This document shows positions 16,734 to 25,631 of a DNA stretch of 64,000 nt, one piece after another. The stretch lies in the NCBI GenBank assembly GCA_050014595.1, contig JBEKDA010000005.1, positions 62,001-126,000 of the forward strand, given 5' to 3'. The notes under the pieces were generated by a model. The model was not told where the DNA came from and made no database searches. It saw nothing but the letters and a program-made list of their open reading frames with translations. The stretch's first letter is position 1. Each line of letters opens with the position of its first letter. Source of the stretch: PALSA-129 sp050014595 (GTDB taxonomy: Bacteria > Acidobacteriota > Terriglobia > Bryobacterales > Bryobacteraceae). Made by a program: the position numbers and the translations under genes.

Positions 16734-19700
16734 TCACTCCGCCGGAAGAGGCTCCAGGGCGGTGGCGGCGCCGTGGGAAAAGCGCCGGGCCAGCCGATCG
16801 AAGAAGAGGTAGATGACGGGGGTGGTGTAGAGCGTGAGCAACTGGCTGATACACAGACCGCCGATGATGGTGATGCCGAGAGGCTTGCGCAACTCCGAAC
16901 CCGTGCCGCTGCCGAAAGCCAGCGGAACCGCGCCCAGCAAGGCCGCCATGGTGGTCATCATGATGGGGCGGAAGCGCAGCAGACAGGCCTGATAAATGGC
17001 TTCATGCGGCGGGCGGCCCTCCTTGCGTTCGGCGTCGAGCGCGAAATCGATCATCATGATGGCGTTCTTCTTCACAATGCCGATCAGCAGCACAATGCCG
17101 ATGAGCGCGATCACGCTGAAATCGTAGTGGCAGATGTTCAGGGCCAGCAGCGCGCCCACGCCGGCCGAAGGCAGGGTGGAGAGAATGGTGACCGGATGGA
17201 TGTAGCTCTCATAGAGCACACCCAGCACGATGTAGACGGTGACGAGGGCCGCCAGAATCAGCACGGGCTCGTTGGCCAGGGATGCCTGGAAGGCCTGCGC
17301 CGAGCCTTGAAACGCGGCTTCAATACTGCGCGGCATGCCGATATCGTCTTTGGCTTTGTTGACTGCCTTAACGGCATCTCCCAGCGACGCGTCGGGGGCC
17401 AGATTGAAGGAGAAAGTAATGACCGGAAACTGGCCCTGGTGGTTGACGGTGATGGGAACGGCGACGTTCTCGGTGTGGCTGAAGGCGCCGAGCGGGACCT
17501 GGCTGGCGGCCGAGAAGACCGAGGAGGCGGCCGTGGTAGTGCCGCCGAAAGCGGTGGTGGATGCGGTGGACGCCGCGGTGGTCGCGGTGGTGGAGGTAGA
17601 ACTTTGCCCGGCCCTGGCGGAAGTAATGGACGACGTGCCGCCGGAAACCATGCCGAGCGCGGTGCCCGCCGATCCGGCGCCGGTGCGGATGTAGAGATTG
17701 CGCAGGTCGATCGGATTCTGCTGGAAGGAGGGTTTGACTTCCAGCACAACGTGGTACTGGTTGAGCTGCGTAAACATGGTCGAGACCTCGCGCTGGCCGT
17801 AGGCGTCATAAAGCGTCTGGTCGATGGTGGAGGCGGTGATCCCGAGGCGCGCGGCGGTGTCGCGATCGAAAACCAGGCGGGTGCGAAGGCCCTGGACCTG
17901 CTGATCGGTGGCGACGTCGCGCAGCTCGGGCGATTGCTGCAGGCGGGCGAGCAATTTGGGAGCGTAGCTGTTCAACTCGTCGGCGTTGGGATCCTCGATG
18001 GTGTATTGAAACTGCGTGCGGCTGACGCGATCTTCCACCGTGAGGTCCTGGACGGGCTGCATGAAGAGGGTGATGCCGGCCACTTCGTTGAGCTGCGGCT
18101 GCAGCCGGCGAATGACGTCGCTGGCGCTGATTTTGCGGTCGTCAAGGGACTTCAGGTTGATGAGGATGCGGCCGCTGTTGAGCGTGGTATTGGTGCCGTC
18201 GATGCCGATGAAGGAGGAAAGACTGTCAACCGCCGGATCGGTCAGGATGATCTTGGTGAGCTTCTGCTGCAGGTGGGACATCTCCTGAAAGGAAGCCGTC
18301 TGGGAGGCTTCCGAGACGCCCTGAATGACGCCGGTGTCCTGGATGGGGAAGAAGCCCTTGGGAATCTTGTCGTACATGTAGAGGGTGAGGGCCAGGGTGC
18401 CCATGGCCACCAGCAGGGTGACGGTCTGCCAGCGGAGCACGAACCGCAGGGTCTTGCCGTAGAAGGCGATGACGGCCTCAAAGGCGCGCTCGGAGGCGCG
18501 GTAGATACGGCCCTGGCTGGCTTCGGGGGTGTGCTTGAGCAACTTCGAGCACATCATGGGGGTGAGGGTCAGCGAGACGATGGCCGAGACCAGGATGGTG
18601 ACGCTCAAGGTGACGGCAAATTCGCGGAACAGGCGGCCGACGATATCGCCCATGAAGAGCAGCGGAATCAGCACGGCGATCAGCGAAATGGTGAGCGAAA
18701 CGATGGTGAAGCCAATCTGCTCGGCGCCGCGCAGGGCGGCCCGCATCGCCGGCTCGCCGGCTTCAATGTAGCGGACGATGTTCTCGATCATGACGATGGC
18801 GTCATCCACCACGAAGCCGGTGGAAATGGTGAGCGCCATCAGGCTGAGGTTGTTGAGGCTGTATCCGAGCAGATACATGACGCCAAAGGTGCCCACCAGG
18901 GAGAGCGGCACGGCGGCGGCGGGGATGATGGTGGCGGACAGATTGCGCAGAAACAGGAACATGACCATCACCACCAGGCCCACGGTAAGCAGCAGCTCGA
19001 ACTGCACGTCGGTGACGGAGGCGCGGATGGTGTTGGTGCGGTCGGTGAGAATGCTCACCGTGACGGACGCGGGCAGGGTGCTAGTGAGGTTGGGCAGCAG
19101 CAACTTGATGCGATCGACCACCGAGATGATGTTGGCGCCGGGCTGCCGCTGGATGTTCATGATGACGGCCGGGGTCTCGTTCATCCAGGCGGCCTGGCGG
19201 ATGTTCTCGGCATCATCGACCACGCTGGCGATGTCCGTCAGCTTGACGGGCGCGCCGTTGCGGTAGGTGACGATCAGGGGAGTATAGTCGGCGGAAGAGA
19301 GCAACTGGTCGTTGGCGCCGATCTGGTAGGACTGGTGGGCGCCATCGAAATTTCCCTTGGCCTGGTTGACGTTGGCGGCCACCAGAGCGGTGCGAAGGTC
19401 CTCCAGGTTCAGGCCGTAGGAGGCCAGCGCGGTGGGGTTCGCCTGGATGCGCACAGCGGGCTTTTGGCCGCCGCTGATGCTGACCAGCCCGACGCCCGGC
19501 AATTGCGAAATCTTGGGCGCGAGACGGGTGTCGGCCAAGTCCTCCACCTTGGAGAGAGCCATGTCTTTGGAGGTCAGCGCCAGCGTCAGGATGGGAGTGT
19601 CGGCGGGGTTGGTCTTGCTGTAGAGGGGCGGCGTGGGCAGGTCGGCCGGCAGAAACGTGCCGGAAGCGTTGATGGACTGCTGCACTTCCTGCTCGGCGAC

Positions 19701-20006
19701 GTCGATGTTGAGGCTGAGGTTGAATTGCAGAGTGATGACGGAGCTGCCGTCGGAACTGGTGGAGGTCATCTGCTGCAGGCCGGGCACCTGGCCGAACTGG
19801 CGCTCGAGCGGCGCGGTGACGGAAGAGGCCATCACGTCGGGGCTGGCGCCGGGATAGAAAGTGATTACCTGGATGGTGGGATAATCGACTTCCGGCAAGG
19901 CGGAAACCGGCAGTTGCTTGTAGCCCACCGCGCCGGCCAGCAGAATACCTACCATCAGCAAGGAAGTCGCGACCGGCCGTAGAATAAACGTCCGGGACGG
20001 ACTCAC
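16734..20006 (-). CDS. RND efflux permease, MdtB-like, with low-complexity insert
   Basis: An inner-membrane RND transporter of 1090 residues, about 50 longer than MdtB. It has PVSALPEVDYPTIQV near the N-terminus, the TM4 acidic pair in GFVVDDAIVMIENI, and the C-terminal YESYIHPVTILSTLPSAGVG. The extra length is a Ser/Thr/Ala/Gly-rich insert at about residues 774-832 (DNA 17508-17685), between the periplasmic strands YIRTGAGS and VPLGAFSH. The start is GTG 20006, which overlaps the adaptor's TGA by 4 nt (GTGA). Probably forms a heterotrimer with the MdtC-like neighbour. Confidence 0.93.
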   Translation of the reverse strand: MSPSRTFILRPVATSLLMVGILLAGAVGYKQLPVSALPEVDYPTIQVITFYPGASPDVMASSVTAPLERQFGQVPGLQQMTSTSSDGSSVITLQFNLSLNIDVAEQEVQQSINASGTFLPADLPTPPLYSKTNPADTPILTLALTSKDMALSKVEDLADTRLAPKISQLPGVGLVSISGGQKPAVRIQANPTALASYGLNLEDLRTALVAANVNQAKGNFDGAHQSYQIGANDQLLSSADYTPLIVTYRNGAPVKLTDIASVVDDAENIRQAAWMNETPAVIMNIQRQPGANIISVVDRIKLLLPNLTSTLPASVTVSILTDRTNTIRASVTDVQFELLLTVGLVVMVMFLFLRNLSATIIPAAAVPLSLVGTFGVMYLLGYSLNNLSLMALTISTGFVVDDAIVMIENIVRYIEAGEPAMRAALRGAEQIGFTIVSLTISLIAVLIPLLFMGDIVGRLFREFAVTLSVTILVSAIVSLTLTPMMCSKLLKHTPEASQGRIYRASERAFEAVIAFYGKTLRFVLRWQTVTLLVAMGTLALTLYMYDKIPKGFFPIQDTGVIQGVSEASQTASFQEMSHLQQKLTKIILTDPAVDSLSSFIGIDGTNTTLNSGRILINLKSLDDRKISASDVIRRLQPQLNEVAGITLFMQPVQDLTVEDRVSRTQFQYTIEDPNADELNSYAPKLLARLQQSPELRDVATDQQVQGLRTRLVFDRDTAARLGITASTIDQTLYDAYGQREVSTMFTQLNQYHVVLEVKPSFQQNPIDLRNLYIRTGAGSAGTALGMVSGGTSSITSARAGQSSTSTTATTAASTASTTAFGGTTTAASSVFSAASQVPLGAFSHTENVAVPITVNHQGQFPVITFSFNLAPDASLGDAVKAVNKAKDDIGMPRSIEAAFQGSAQAFQASLANEPVLILAALVTVYIVLGVLYESYIHPVTILSTLPSAGVGALLALNICHYDFSVIALIGIVLLIGIVKKNAIMMIDFALDAERKEGRPPHEAIYQACLLRFRPIMMTTMAALLGAVPLAFGSGTGSELRKPLGITIIGGLCISQLLTLYTTPVIYLFFDRLARRFSHGAATALEPLPAE

Positions 20007-21283
20007 TTCTTCTTCCCTCCGGATTTGGCGGCGGGTTGGCCAGACGTGGCGGCGGGTTGCTCATCGGCGATCTGGGCGCGGACCGGCGCGCCTTCGATCA
20101 GGCGGTCCACACCGGTCATGACGACCACTTCTCCGGCAGCGACGCCCGACGTGATTTCGGTTACGTCGCCCTGCGTGACACCCTCGGTGATGGCACGGTC
20201 GGTCACGGTGGAATCGTCCTTCACTACCCAGACGTATTCGGTAGTGCTGGTTCGCTGGATAGCGGCGGTGGGGATGAGGGTGATACCGGACTTCTCTTCC
20301 ACCAGCAGATGCACGTTGACGAACTGGTTGGGGAAGAGCGCATTGTCGTTGTTGTCGAAGACGGCGCGCAGGCGGAGGGTTCCGGTGGACGGGTCGATCT
20401 GGTTGTCGACGCTGGTGAGGGTTCCGGTGGTGAGCTTCCGGCGATCGGCGCGGTCATAGGCGTCGGCGCGGAGGTGTTCACCGGCGTTGAGTTTGCGAAG
20501 AACCACGGGCAGTTGATCCTCGGCCAGCGTAAACAGCGCGCTGATGGGTTGAATCTGGGTGATGACCAGCAAACCATTGGTGTCGGTGGCATGGACGATG
20601 TTGCCGGGATCCACGAGGCGCAACCCGATGCGGCCGGTGAGAGGCGAGGTGATCTTGCAATAAGTGAGGTTGAGCTTGACGCTGTCGATGACACCCTGGT
20701 CGGCCTTCACGGTTCCCTCAGCCTGCCCGAGGGTGGCCTTCTGGGTGGCGTAGATTTGTTCCTGGATAGCGTTCTGCTGGAGCAGTTTTTCGTAGCGCGT
20801 CAGATCGACGCGGGCATTGTCGAGGGTGGCCTGGTCCTTGATCAACTGGCCCTCGGCCTGCGTCAACATGACTTGAAACGGGCGGGGATCGAGTTCGAGC
20901 AGCAGGTCGCCTTCATGGACCAGGTCGCCTTCCTTGAAATGGACGTTCATCAACTGGCCGTCCACGCGGCTCTTGACTGTGACGGTGGAGATGGGCGTGA
21001 TGGCGCCCAGGCCGGGATAGTAGACGCCGATATTGCCCTTGCGGGCGCGCGCAGCCACCACGGGGGTAGCGCCCGCGCCTTTCTTTTGGTTCTTGGCCGG
21101 GCTGGAAACCGTGCCGGCGGAAGCATTGTTGCCCCGCTGCCACAAGATGAAGGCGGCCACCACCACGGCGAGCAGAATGGCCAGCAAGACTCTTCTCCCC
21201 CAGCGAGGACGGGGCTTGGTGGTTCTTGCCGCTTCGGCGGTTGGGGTTGAAGCGCCGGGGCGATTTACTGTTTCAGACGACAT
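20003..21283 (-). CDS. RND periplasmic adaptor (membrane fusion protein), MdtA-like
   Basis: Links the RND pump to the outer-membrane channel. An N-terminal membrane anchor (RRVLLAILLAVVVAAFILW) is followed by a biotinyl-lipoyl half (VTVKSRVDGQLMNVHFKEGD), an alpha-hairpin (FQVMLTQAEGQLIKDQATL), the second lipoyl half (ITSPLTGRIGLRLVDPGNIV) and beta-barrel strands. It ends in a Lys-rich tail. ATG 21283 is chosen because a possible -10 box near 21362 leaves a short leader; an in-frame TTG at 21358 would add 25 residues. First gene of the four-gene efflux operon. Confidence 0.92.
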   Translation of the reverse strand: MSSETVNRPGASTPTAEAARTTKPRPRWGRRVLLAILLAVVVAAFILWQRGNNASAGTVSSPAKNQKKGAGATPVVAARARKGNIGVYYPGLGAITPISTVTVKSRVDGQLMNVHFKEGDLVHEGDLLLELDPRPFQVMLTQAEGQLIKDQATLDNARVDLTRYEKLLQQNAIQEQIYATQKATLGQAEGTVKADQGVIDSVKLNLTYCKITSPLTGRIGLRLVDPGNIVHATDTNGLLVITQIQPISALFTLAEDQLPVVLRKLNAGEHLRADAYDRADRRKLTTGTLTSVDNQIDPSTGTLRLRAVFDNNDNALFPNQFVNVHLLVEEKSGITLIPTAAIQRTSTTEYVWVVKDDSTVTDRAITEGVTQGDVTEITSGVAAGEVVVMTGVDRLIEGAPVRAQIADEQPAATSGQPAAKSGGKKK

Positions 21284-21360
21284 AGATGCTACTAAATCCG
21301 ATGGTTTTGGCGCCCCCTCCGGTTGTGACGCAGGAGTGTGGGTGGTAGCCAGACTCAAAC

Positions 21361-21369
21361 GGTGTACTA
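21361..21369 (-). promoter_or_regulatory. possible -10 region of the efflux operon
   Basis: On the minus strand TATAGT lies about 80 nt ahead of ATG 21283. The matching -35 position (TGTAGA, 16-nt spacer) is a poor match, so regulated or weak transcription is possible. No operator for a TetR or MarR regulator could be identified. Confidence 0.3.
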
Positions 21370-21530
21370 TACGGCTAACTGACGCGTTCTACAGCTATTT
21401 TACCCCCCGCCGGGGGCAAGACAGCGCACATTTGGGCCAAATGGTGGAGGCTCTTTCGAGCTATCGTGCGCGGCCGGACCGAACCAGAAAACCACCACCC
21501 GAAGCAGGTGGCAGGGGCAAAGCGGGGACC

Positions 21531-21563
21531 GCTATCCAATTCCAAAGGCGGGAATTGGATAGC
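21531..21563. repeat. perfect 13-bp inverted repeat (hairpin)
   Basis: GCTATCCAATTCC (21531-21543) and GGAATTGGATAGC (21551-21563) are exact reverse complements with a 7-nt loop. Outer bases (GGGA / TCCC) extend the pairing. On the plus strand it is followed by CGTTTT. No gene reads into it on that strand, so it may be a mobile hairpin rather than a terminator. Confidence 0.75.
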
Positions 21564-21617
21564 AGTTCCCGTTTTGCGGCGGCGCGTGCTACCGGAGCTA
21601 TTTGCCCCATCAGGCTC

Positions 21618-21797
21618 CTATTTGGCGGGCGTCAGTCCCAGGCCGGGAGTTTTGGGGAGAATGAGCTTGCCTTTCACCACCAGCACGCCATGGAAGGGGT
21701 CGTTCGAAATTAAGAGGTTGCCGTCGAGATCGGCGTAATCGACCAGCGGGGAAAGATGCGCGGCGGCGGTCACCGACACCGAACTCGACACCATATC
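21618..21797 (-). pseudogene. partial duplicate of the 3' end of a dipeptide-epimerase gene
   Basis: The minus strand encodes about 59 residues (VSSSVSVTAAAHLSPL, then DYADLDGNLLISNDPFHGV, ending LPKTPGLGLTPAK) that match the C-terminus of the full epimerase-like gene at 23300-24400. The DNA 21709-21758 is identical over 50 bp to 23391-23440. Similarity stops abruptly at 21797. No catalytic domain is present. Confidence 0.85.
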
Positions 21798-21870
21798 GAG
21801 GCTCCCGGTTACATCCAGCCCGGTCAGATGCGCCATGGCACTGTGGACCAGCGGTACCCGGCGGCGGCCT

Positions 21871-23154
21871 CTATTTGTTGGTACCGTCGCCGTGAACCAC
21901 CTGCTGGCGGGTCCAGTTGCCCTGCAGCGCCCCGTTGGGATTCGCATTCGGGTCATTGGTCTGGTAGCTGGTCTTGCCCGTGCTATCCACCCATGTGTAG
22001 CTGTAGGAGCTCGACACCTTGCTGACCTGCCCGGTTGCAGGGTCGCGCACCGTCTGCCGGTCGAGCGCATAGTCCACCCAATCCGAGGTTGCGGTCGACC
22101 GCGCATCCATGTTCGCCTGCGTCCGCGCCATCGACATGTCCGTTCCCCTCTGCATCGTAGACAAGAACTGCTCATGCATCTGCTGCCGCACCGCCTGGTC
22201 GTGCTCGAACTGTTGCTGCTGCGCCTGCCGCCGCGCCGCCGCGACCCGGTTCATATCGGCGGTCATCTGTTGCACCTGCGCGGTGGCCCGCTGGGACCAG
22301 GCATTCGCCCACTCCGGCTCCCCGCCATTCGCCCCCATCCCAGACGCCAGCCATGGCTTCATCACCGCCTCAAACTGATTCTGCGGGGCAACGGCATACC
22401 GCACAGCCGCCGTGCATGTGTGGATGGTCGACGGAGGCCCGGTAGTCACCGTCACCGGATGGCCGGGCGACCACTTGGAAAGCCCCGACATCCCCGCCTG
22501 ATGGGTCTCAACACAGTGGACCCTTACGGCCAACGTTCCCTTCATGGCGAATGTCCCATTCTGGAAGCTGACAAATGCCTGGGCCAATTCCGCCGTGTTC
22601 TTCGGAGGCTGCACATGCATCTGCGCATACCGGGAAACCATGGACGCATCGGAGTCATCCCATACTTTTTGCGCAGCGGCTTTCTGCTCTGCCGGAACCG
22701 GATCGTCCGCTACGTATTGCACCTTCATGGTCGCCGCCATGAACTTCAGAAAATCCTGCGCCTTCATCGGCCCCGTCAACGGTAAGCAGTCTTTCGGCAG
22801 AAACTGAGAGTATGGGCCTTCGGCCCAGGTCCAGCCCAGCTCCGGCATGCGCTCCACAAAACTCAGGCCATCCGGACTCGTCGCCCGGAACACGCCGAAG
22901 GGCATCGAAGCGCACTTGCCCCCCTGGTACAGCACTCCCTGAAAGTGCCACTTCGCCGGAACCTTCACCGCAATCGCCTTCATGTCATTCAGCGTTGGGT
23001 CGGTGATGTACTCGACGCGAGTGCCACCGGAGGCCGGCGCTGCTGTCGTCGAAGCAGGCGCGCTCGAACCCGACTGCGCCGCCGGCTTCTGGCCGCAAGC
23101 CACTCCCAAAGCTGCCAGGGCGATAGTCGCCCGAATCAAATACCGACTTGACAT
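21871..23154 (-). CDS. probable lipoprotein of unknown function
   Basis: 427 residues beginning with a hydrophobic signal (IRATIALAALGVAC) whose Cys could be lipidated, although GVAC is not an ideal lipobox. A Ser/Ala/Thr linker follows, then a globular part with several Cys (GGKCASMPFGVF, VHCVETH, HTCTAAVRYAV). Next comes a Gln/Arg-rich helix (RRQAQQQQFEHDQAVRQQMHE), and the C-terminus is Asn/Gly-rich. ATG 23154 has a good ribosome binding site (AGGAGA, 8 nt away), so it is preferred over the in-frame upstream start at 23184. It lies between the epimerase gene and its partial copy. No family recognised. Confidence 0.75.
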   Translation of the reverse strand: MSSRYLIRATIALAALGVACGQKPAAQSGSSAPASTTAAPASGGTRVEYITDPTLNDMKAIAVKVPAKWHFQGVLYQGGKCASMPFGVFRATSPDGLSFVERMPELGWTWAEGPYSQFLPKDCLPLTGPMKAQDFLKFMAATMKVQYVADDPVPAEQKAAAQKVWDDSDASMVSRYAQMHVQPPKNTAELAQAFVSFQNGTFAMKGTLAVRVHCVETHQAGMSGLSKWSPGHPVTVTTGPPSTIHTCTAAVRYAVAPQNQFEAVMKPWLASGMGANGGEPEWANAWSQRATAQVQQMTADMNRVAAARRQAQQQQFEHDQAVRQQMHEQFLSTMQRGTDMSMARTQANMDARSTATSDWVDYALDRQTVRDPATGQVSKVSSSYSYTWVDSTGKTSYQTNDPNANPNGALQGNWTRQQVVHGDGTNK

Positions 23155-23299
23155 ACGATTTTCTCCTACCCAGAAAGAGAGCAACGCTAGTGAGCATATC
23201 CGAGCAGCCCCAGCCTGTTCGAACGCCCAACTGCGCCGAGTAGTTAGTATATCATCAGCGGTAAACGGGACAGACGCATTTTCCAGCCTTTACCTGCCG

Positions 23300-24400
23300 C
23301 TACCTGGCCGCCGTCAGCCCCAGTCCCGGAGTCTTGGGCAGCATGAGCTTGCCTTTTTCGACCCGCACGCCATGGAAAGGGTCGTTGGAGATTAAGAGGT
23401 TGCCGTCGAGATCGGCGTAATCGACCAGCGGGGAAAGATGGGCGGCGGCGGTGACCGACACGGAACTCGACACCATGCAGCCGAGCATGGTCTTCATGCC
23501 GAGGGCCTTGGCGATCTGGATCATGCGGCAGGCTTCCAGCATGCCGCCGCTCTTGTCGAGCTTGACGTTGACGCCGTCGAAAGCGTCGCGCAGTTTGGGA
23601 ATGTCGCTCGCGCGCTGGCAGGCTTCGTCGGCGATCACGGGGATGTGGACGCGGCCGCGCACCCAGCGGGTTTCCTCGATCATTTCAGCGGGCATGGGCT
23701 GCTCGATGAACTCAACGCCCATTTTTTCGAGCCAGTTGATCTTGCGGACGGCCTCTTCCTTGTCGGTCCAGCCCTCATTGGCATCCACGCGCAGGGGTTT
23801 CCCGGTGACGCTGCGCACGGCTTCAATGGTGGGTTCGTCGGTGGAGAGGCCAACCTTTACTTTCAGGATGGGGAAGTCTTCGGCCTCGCGGGTTTTTTGT
23901 TTGGTAATTTCCGGGGTGTCGATGCCGATGGAGAATGTAGTGAGCGGAGTATCGGCGGGGTCCAGGCCGAAATAGGAATAGAGCGGAATGTTGAGCTTCT
24001 GGCCGACCCAGTCCATCAGGGCGATATCGATGGCGGCCTTACCGGCCCACTCGCCCGGCACGCGGCGGAAGACCTCCGCCATGATCTTGGCGAACTGCAT
24101 GGGGTCGGAGGAGAGCAGAAGATCGCGGAGGCTGTCGGCGGCTTTCTGCGCGCCGACGGCGTCTTCGTGGTAGCGAACGATGGGCGCGCCCTCGCCGTGT
24201 CCGGTGATGCCGTCGCGGGTGTAGGCGGTGTGCAGCGTGTCCCGATACTGGCTGGACGACATGGTGGTGGTCCAGGTGTGTTGCAGGTTCAGGCGCACAA
24301 TCCGGGTGGTGAAAGCGGGCGGCGCCGCTCCATCGGCCGGATTCATTCCACTGATCGCGCTCATGGCCGCCCCCACTGTGAGGAAGTCCCGTCGCTTCAT
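23300..24400 (-). CDS. Tat-exported enolase-superfamily protein, dipeptide epimerase-like
   Basis: 366 residues with a twin-arginine signal (MKRRDFLTVGAAMSA). The muconate-cycloisomerase/L-Ala-D/L-Glu epimerase features are present: KxK catalytic lysine in LKVKVG, metal ligands in VDANEGW, FIEQP and IADEA, and the second catalytic lysine in VKLDKSGG. Homologues epimerise L-Ala-D/L-Glu dipeptides in murein recycling. Export through Tat is unusual for the family and suggests a periplasmic role. GGAGGAGC ahead of ATG 24400 supports the start. A truncated copy of its 3' end sits 1.5 kb downstream. Confidence 0.85.
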   Translation of the reverse strand: MKRRDFLTVGAAMSAISGMNPADGAAPPAFTTRIVRLNLQHTWTTTMSSSQYRDTLHTAYTRDGITGHGEGAPIVRYHEDAVGAQKAADSLRDLLLSSDPMQFAKIMAEVFRRVPGEWAGKAAIDIALMDWVGQKLNIPLYSYFGLDPADTPLTTFSIGIDTPEITKQKTREAEDFPILKVKVGLSTDEPTIEAVRSVTGKPLRVDANEGWTDKEEAVRKINWLEKMGVEFIEQPMPAEMIEETRWVRGRVHIPVIADEACQRASDIPKLRDAFDGVNVKLDKSGGMLEACRMIQIAKALGMKTMLGCMVSSSVSVTAAAHLSPLVDYADLDGNLLISNDPFHGVRVEKGKLMLPKTPGLGLTAAR

Positions 24401-24484
24401 GATTTGCTCCTCCCCGGTTCGATTCGGATTAAGTCCAAGGATAACGCGGCGCGGGGGGCTGAGGATTTCGCGCTCCCCTACCCT

Positions 24485-24504
24485 CCGCTCCCTTACGGTC
24501 GCGG
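24485..24504. repeat. dispersed 20-nt intergenic motif, copy 2
   Basis: CCGCTCCCTTACGGTCGCGG, matching 4468-4487 at 18 of 20 positions. It overlaps the end of the weak small frame 24493-24678. Confidence 0.5.
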
Positions 24505-24678
24505 CCCGGTTGAAGACTTGGGGGCTCGATCGCGCCAGAAGCTCTGCAGAAAGTAGACCGCAAAACCGGCGCTCATGATGAGCCAGAAGTGGAGCAACCG
24601 CAGGCTCACCGCGAATACCGCGATGCCGATGGCGCAGCCCCGATTCTCAAATTCGGCTTTCGTGGCGCGGAAGCTCAT
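24493..24678 (-). CDS. possible small membrane protein (61 residues)
   Basis: One or two hydrophobic segments (CAIGIAVFAVSLRLLHFWLI, then AGFAVYFLQSFW) between a charged N-terminus and a Pro-rich tail. It follows the glyoxalase-like gene by 37 nt. The tail overlaps a dispersed repeat, so the natural stop may have changed. No clear ribosome binding site and no recognised family. Confidence 0.4.
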   Translation of the reverse strand: MSFRATKAEFENRGCAIGIAVFAVSLRLLHFWLIMSAGFAVYFLQSFWRDRAPKSSTGPRP

Positions 24679-24715
24679 GGTTGGGCGGTCCTATTCATTG
24701 CCAGGCCGGGCGCGG

Positions 24716-25603
24716 CTACATGGCTTTCTCGAAACCTAAATGCCAGCCGAGTTTTTCGGTGTCGAACCAGGATATCTCAACACCGAACCAACTGGTGCGA
24801 GACTGCGCGCGATAGCGCTCGGGCCGCGCCGCGGCCAGGACGAAGGCGCAGGGCGATTCACCAAACCGATCCAGCCGCAGGGACAGCCACGAGGCGGAAT
24901 CGAGCGGCTGGGCCAGCACCACGGGCGCGCCCGCGAAAGTGGCCAAATGGGCGCCGAAGCCGCGGTCCGACTCGCGGAGGGGCTCGGGCAACGCATAGGC
25001 CCGGCGATAGCGCGCGATGGCGGCGTCCAAATCGCGCACGGCGATCACCACGCGGGAGATGCCGCGGAAATCCCCGTCGGACGGTTTGCCTTGGGGAAAA
25101 GCTCGCAGGTCGCGCGATGTGAGGTCATGGATCAGAAACGGGAAGAACGCCCCGCGCACGCCGTCGCCGACATCGGAAGTCTGCCAATCGAGCCGCACAC
25201 CGTCGGGCCGCTCGCGGCCGCCGGCCACGGGCTCCGAAACCGGGATGCCGGCGGCTTTCAAGCGGCGGATCTCAGCGGGCAGGTCTCTTTCGCGGAGGGC
25301 CCAGGCGCACGGACCGGCATCGCCCTTGAGGAACCGGGCCCACTCGTGCTGGCCGGCCAGGCGCGGGTCGGCATTCTGCCGGAGGGCCATCAACTCCAGG
25401 TAGGCGCCGTCGGGCAGGGGCGCCAGGGCCATCTCGGTGGTGTTGTTGAGATGCGCACCGCCGTACAGGCTGGGTATGCCGATGGCCGCCAAACCGGCTT
25501 GCAGTTTCCGGATATCGCTTCCGGCGACGGTGACATGATCGATTGGAAAATCGGCGGCCGGGAGAATCATCGCCGAGAGTAGCATCGCGAAAACAGCCCG
25601 CAT
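24716..25603 (-). CDS. exported glyoxalase-like domain protein
   Basis: About 295 residues with a short signal peptide (RAVFAMLLSAMILPAADF). The N-terminal half begins with the vicinal-oxygen-chelate pattern IDHVTVAGSDIRKLQAGLAAIGI and contains LYGGAHLNNTTEMALAPLPDGAYLELMA. A second betaalphabetabetabeta unit starts at ISRVVIAVRDLDAAIARY. This is like the glyoxalase-like (PF13468-type) proteins. The first metal-binding His is present; the enzyme activity is unknown. ATG 25603 gives the signal peptide. It follows msrQ by 28 nt and is probably co-transcribed. Confidence 0.75.
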   Translation of the reverse strand: MRAVFAMLLSAMILPAADFPIDHVTVAGSDIRKLQAGLAAIGIPSLYGGAHLNNTTEMALAPLPDGAYLELMALRQNADPRLAGQHEWARFLKGDAGPCAWALRERDLPAEIRRLKAAGIPVSEPVAGGRERPDGVRLDWQTSDVGDGVRGAFFPFLIHDLTSRDLRAFPQGKPSDGDFRGISRVVIAVRDLDAAIARYRRAYALPEPLRESDRGFGAHLATFAGAPVVLAQPLDSASWLSLRLDRFGESPCAFVLAAARPERYRAQSRTSWFGVEISWFDTEKLGWHLGFEKAM

Positions 25604-25631
25604 GGAGCGATTGTAAAGCTTGGGGAGCCCG

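Noticed and set aside
14733..19982. 1749-codon open frame on the plus strand across the RND genes
   Set aside because: It is antisense to two unmistakable RND transporters; long antisense frames are expected at this GC content. The translation is Gly/Asp/His-rich with no domain.
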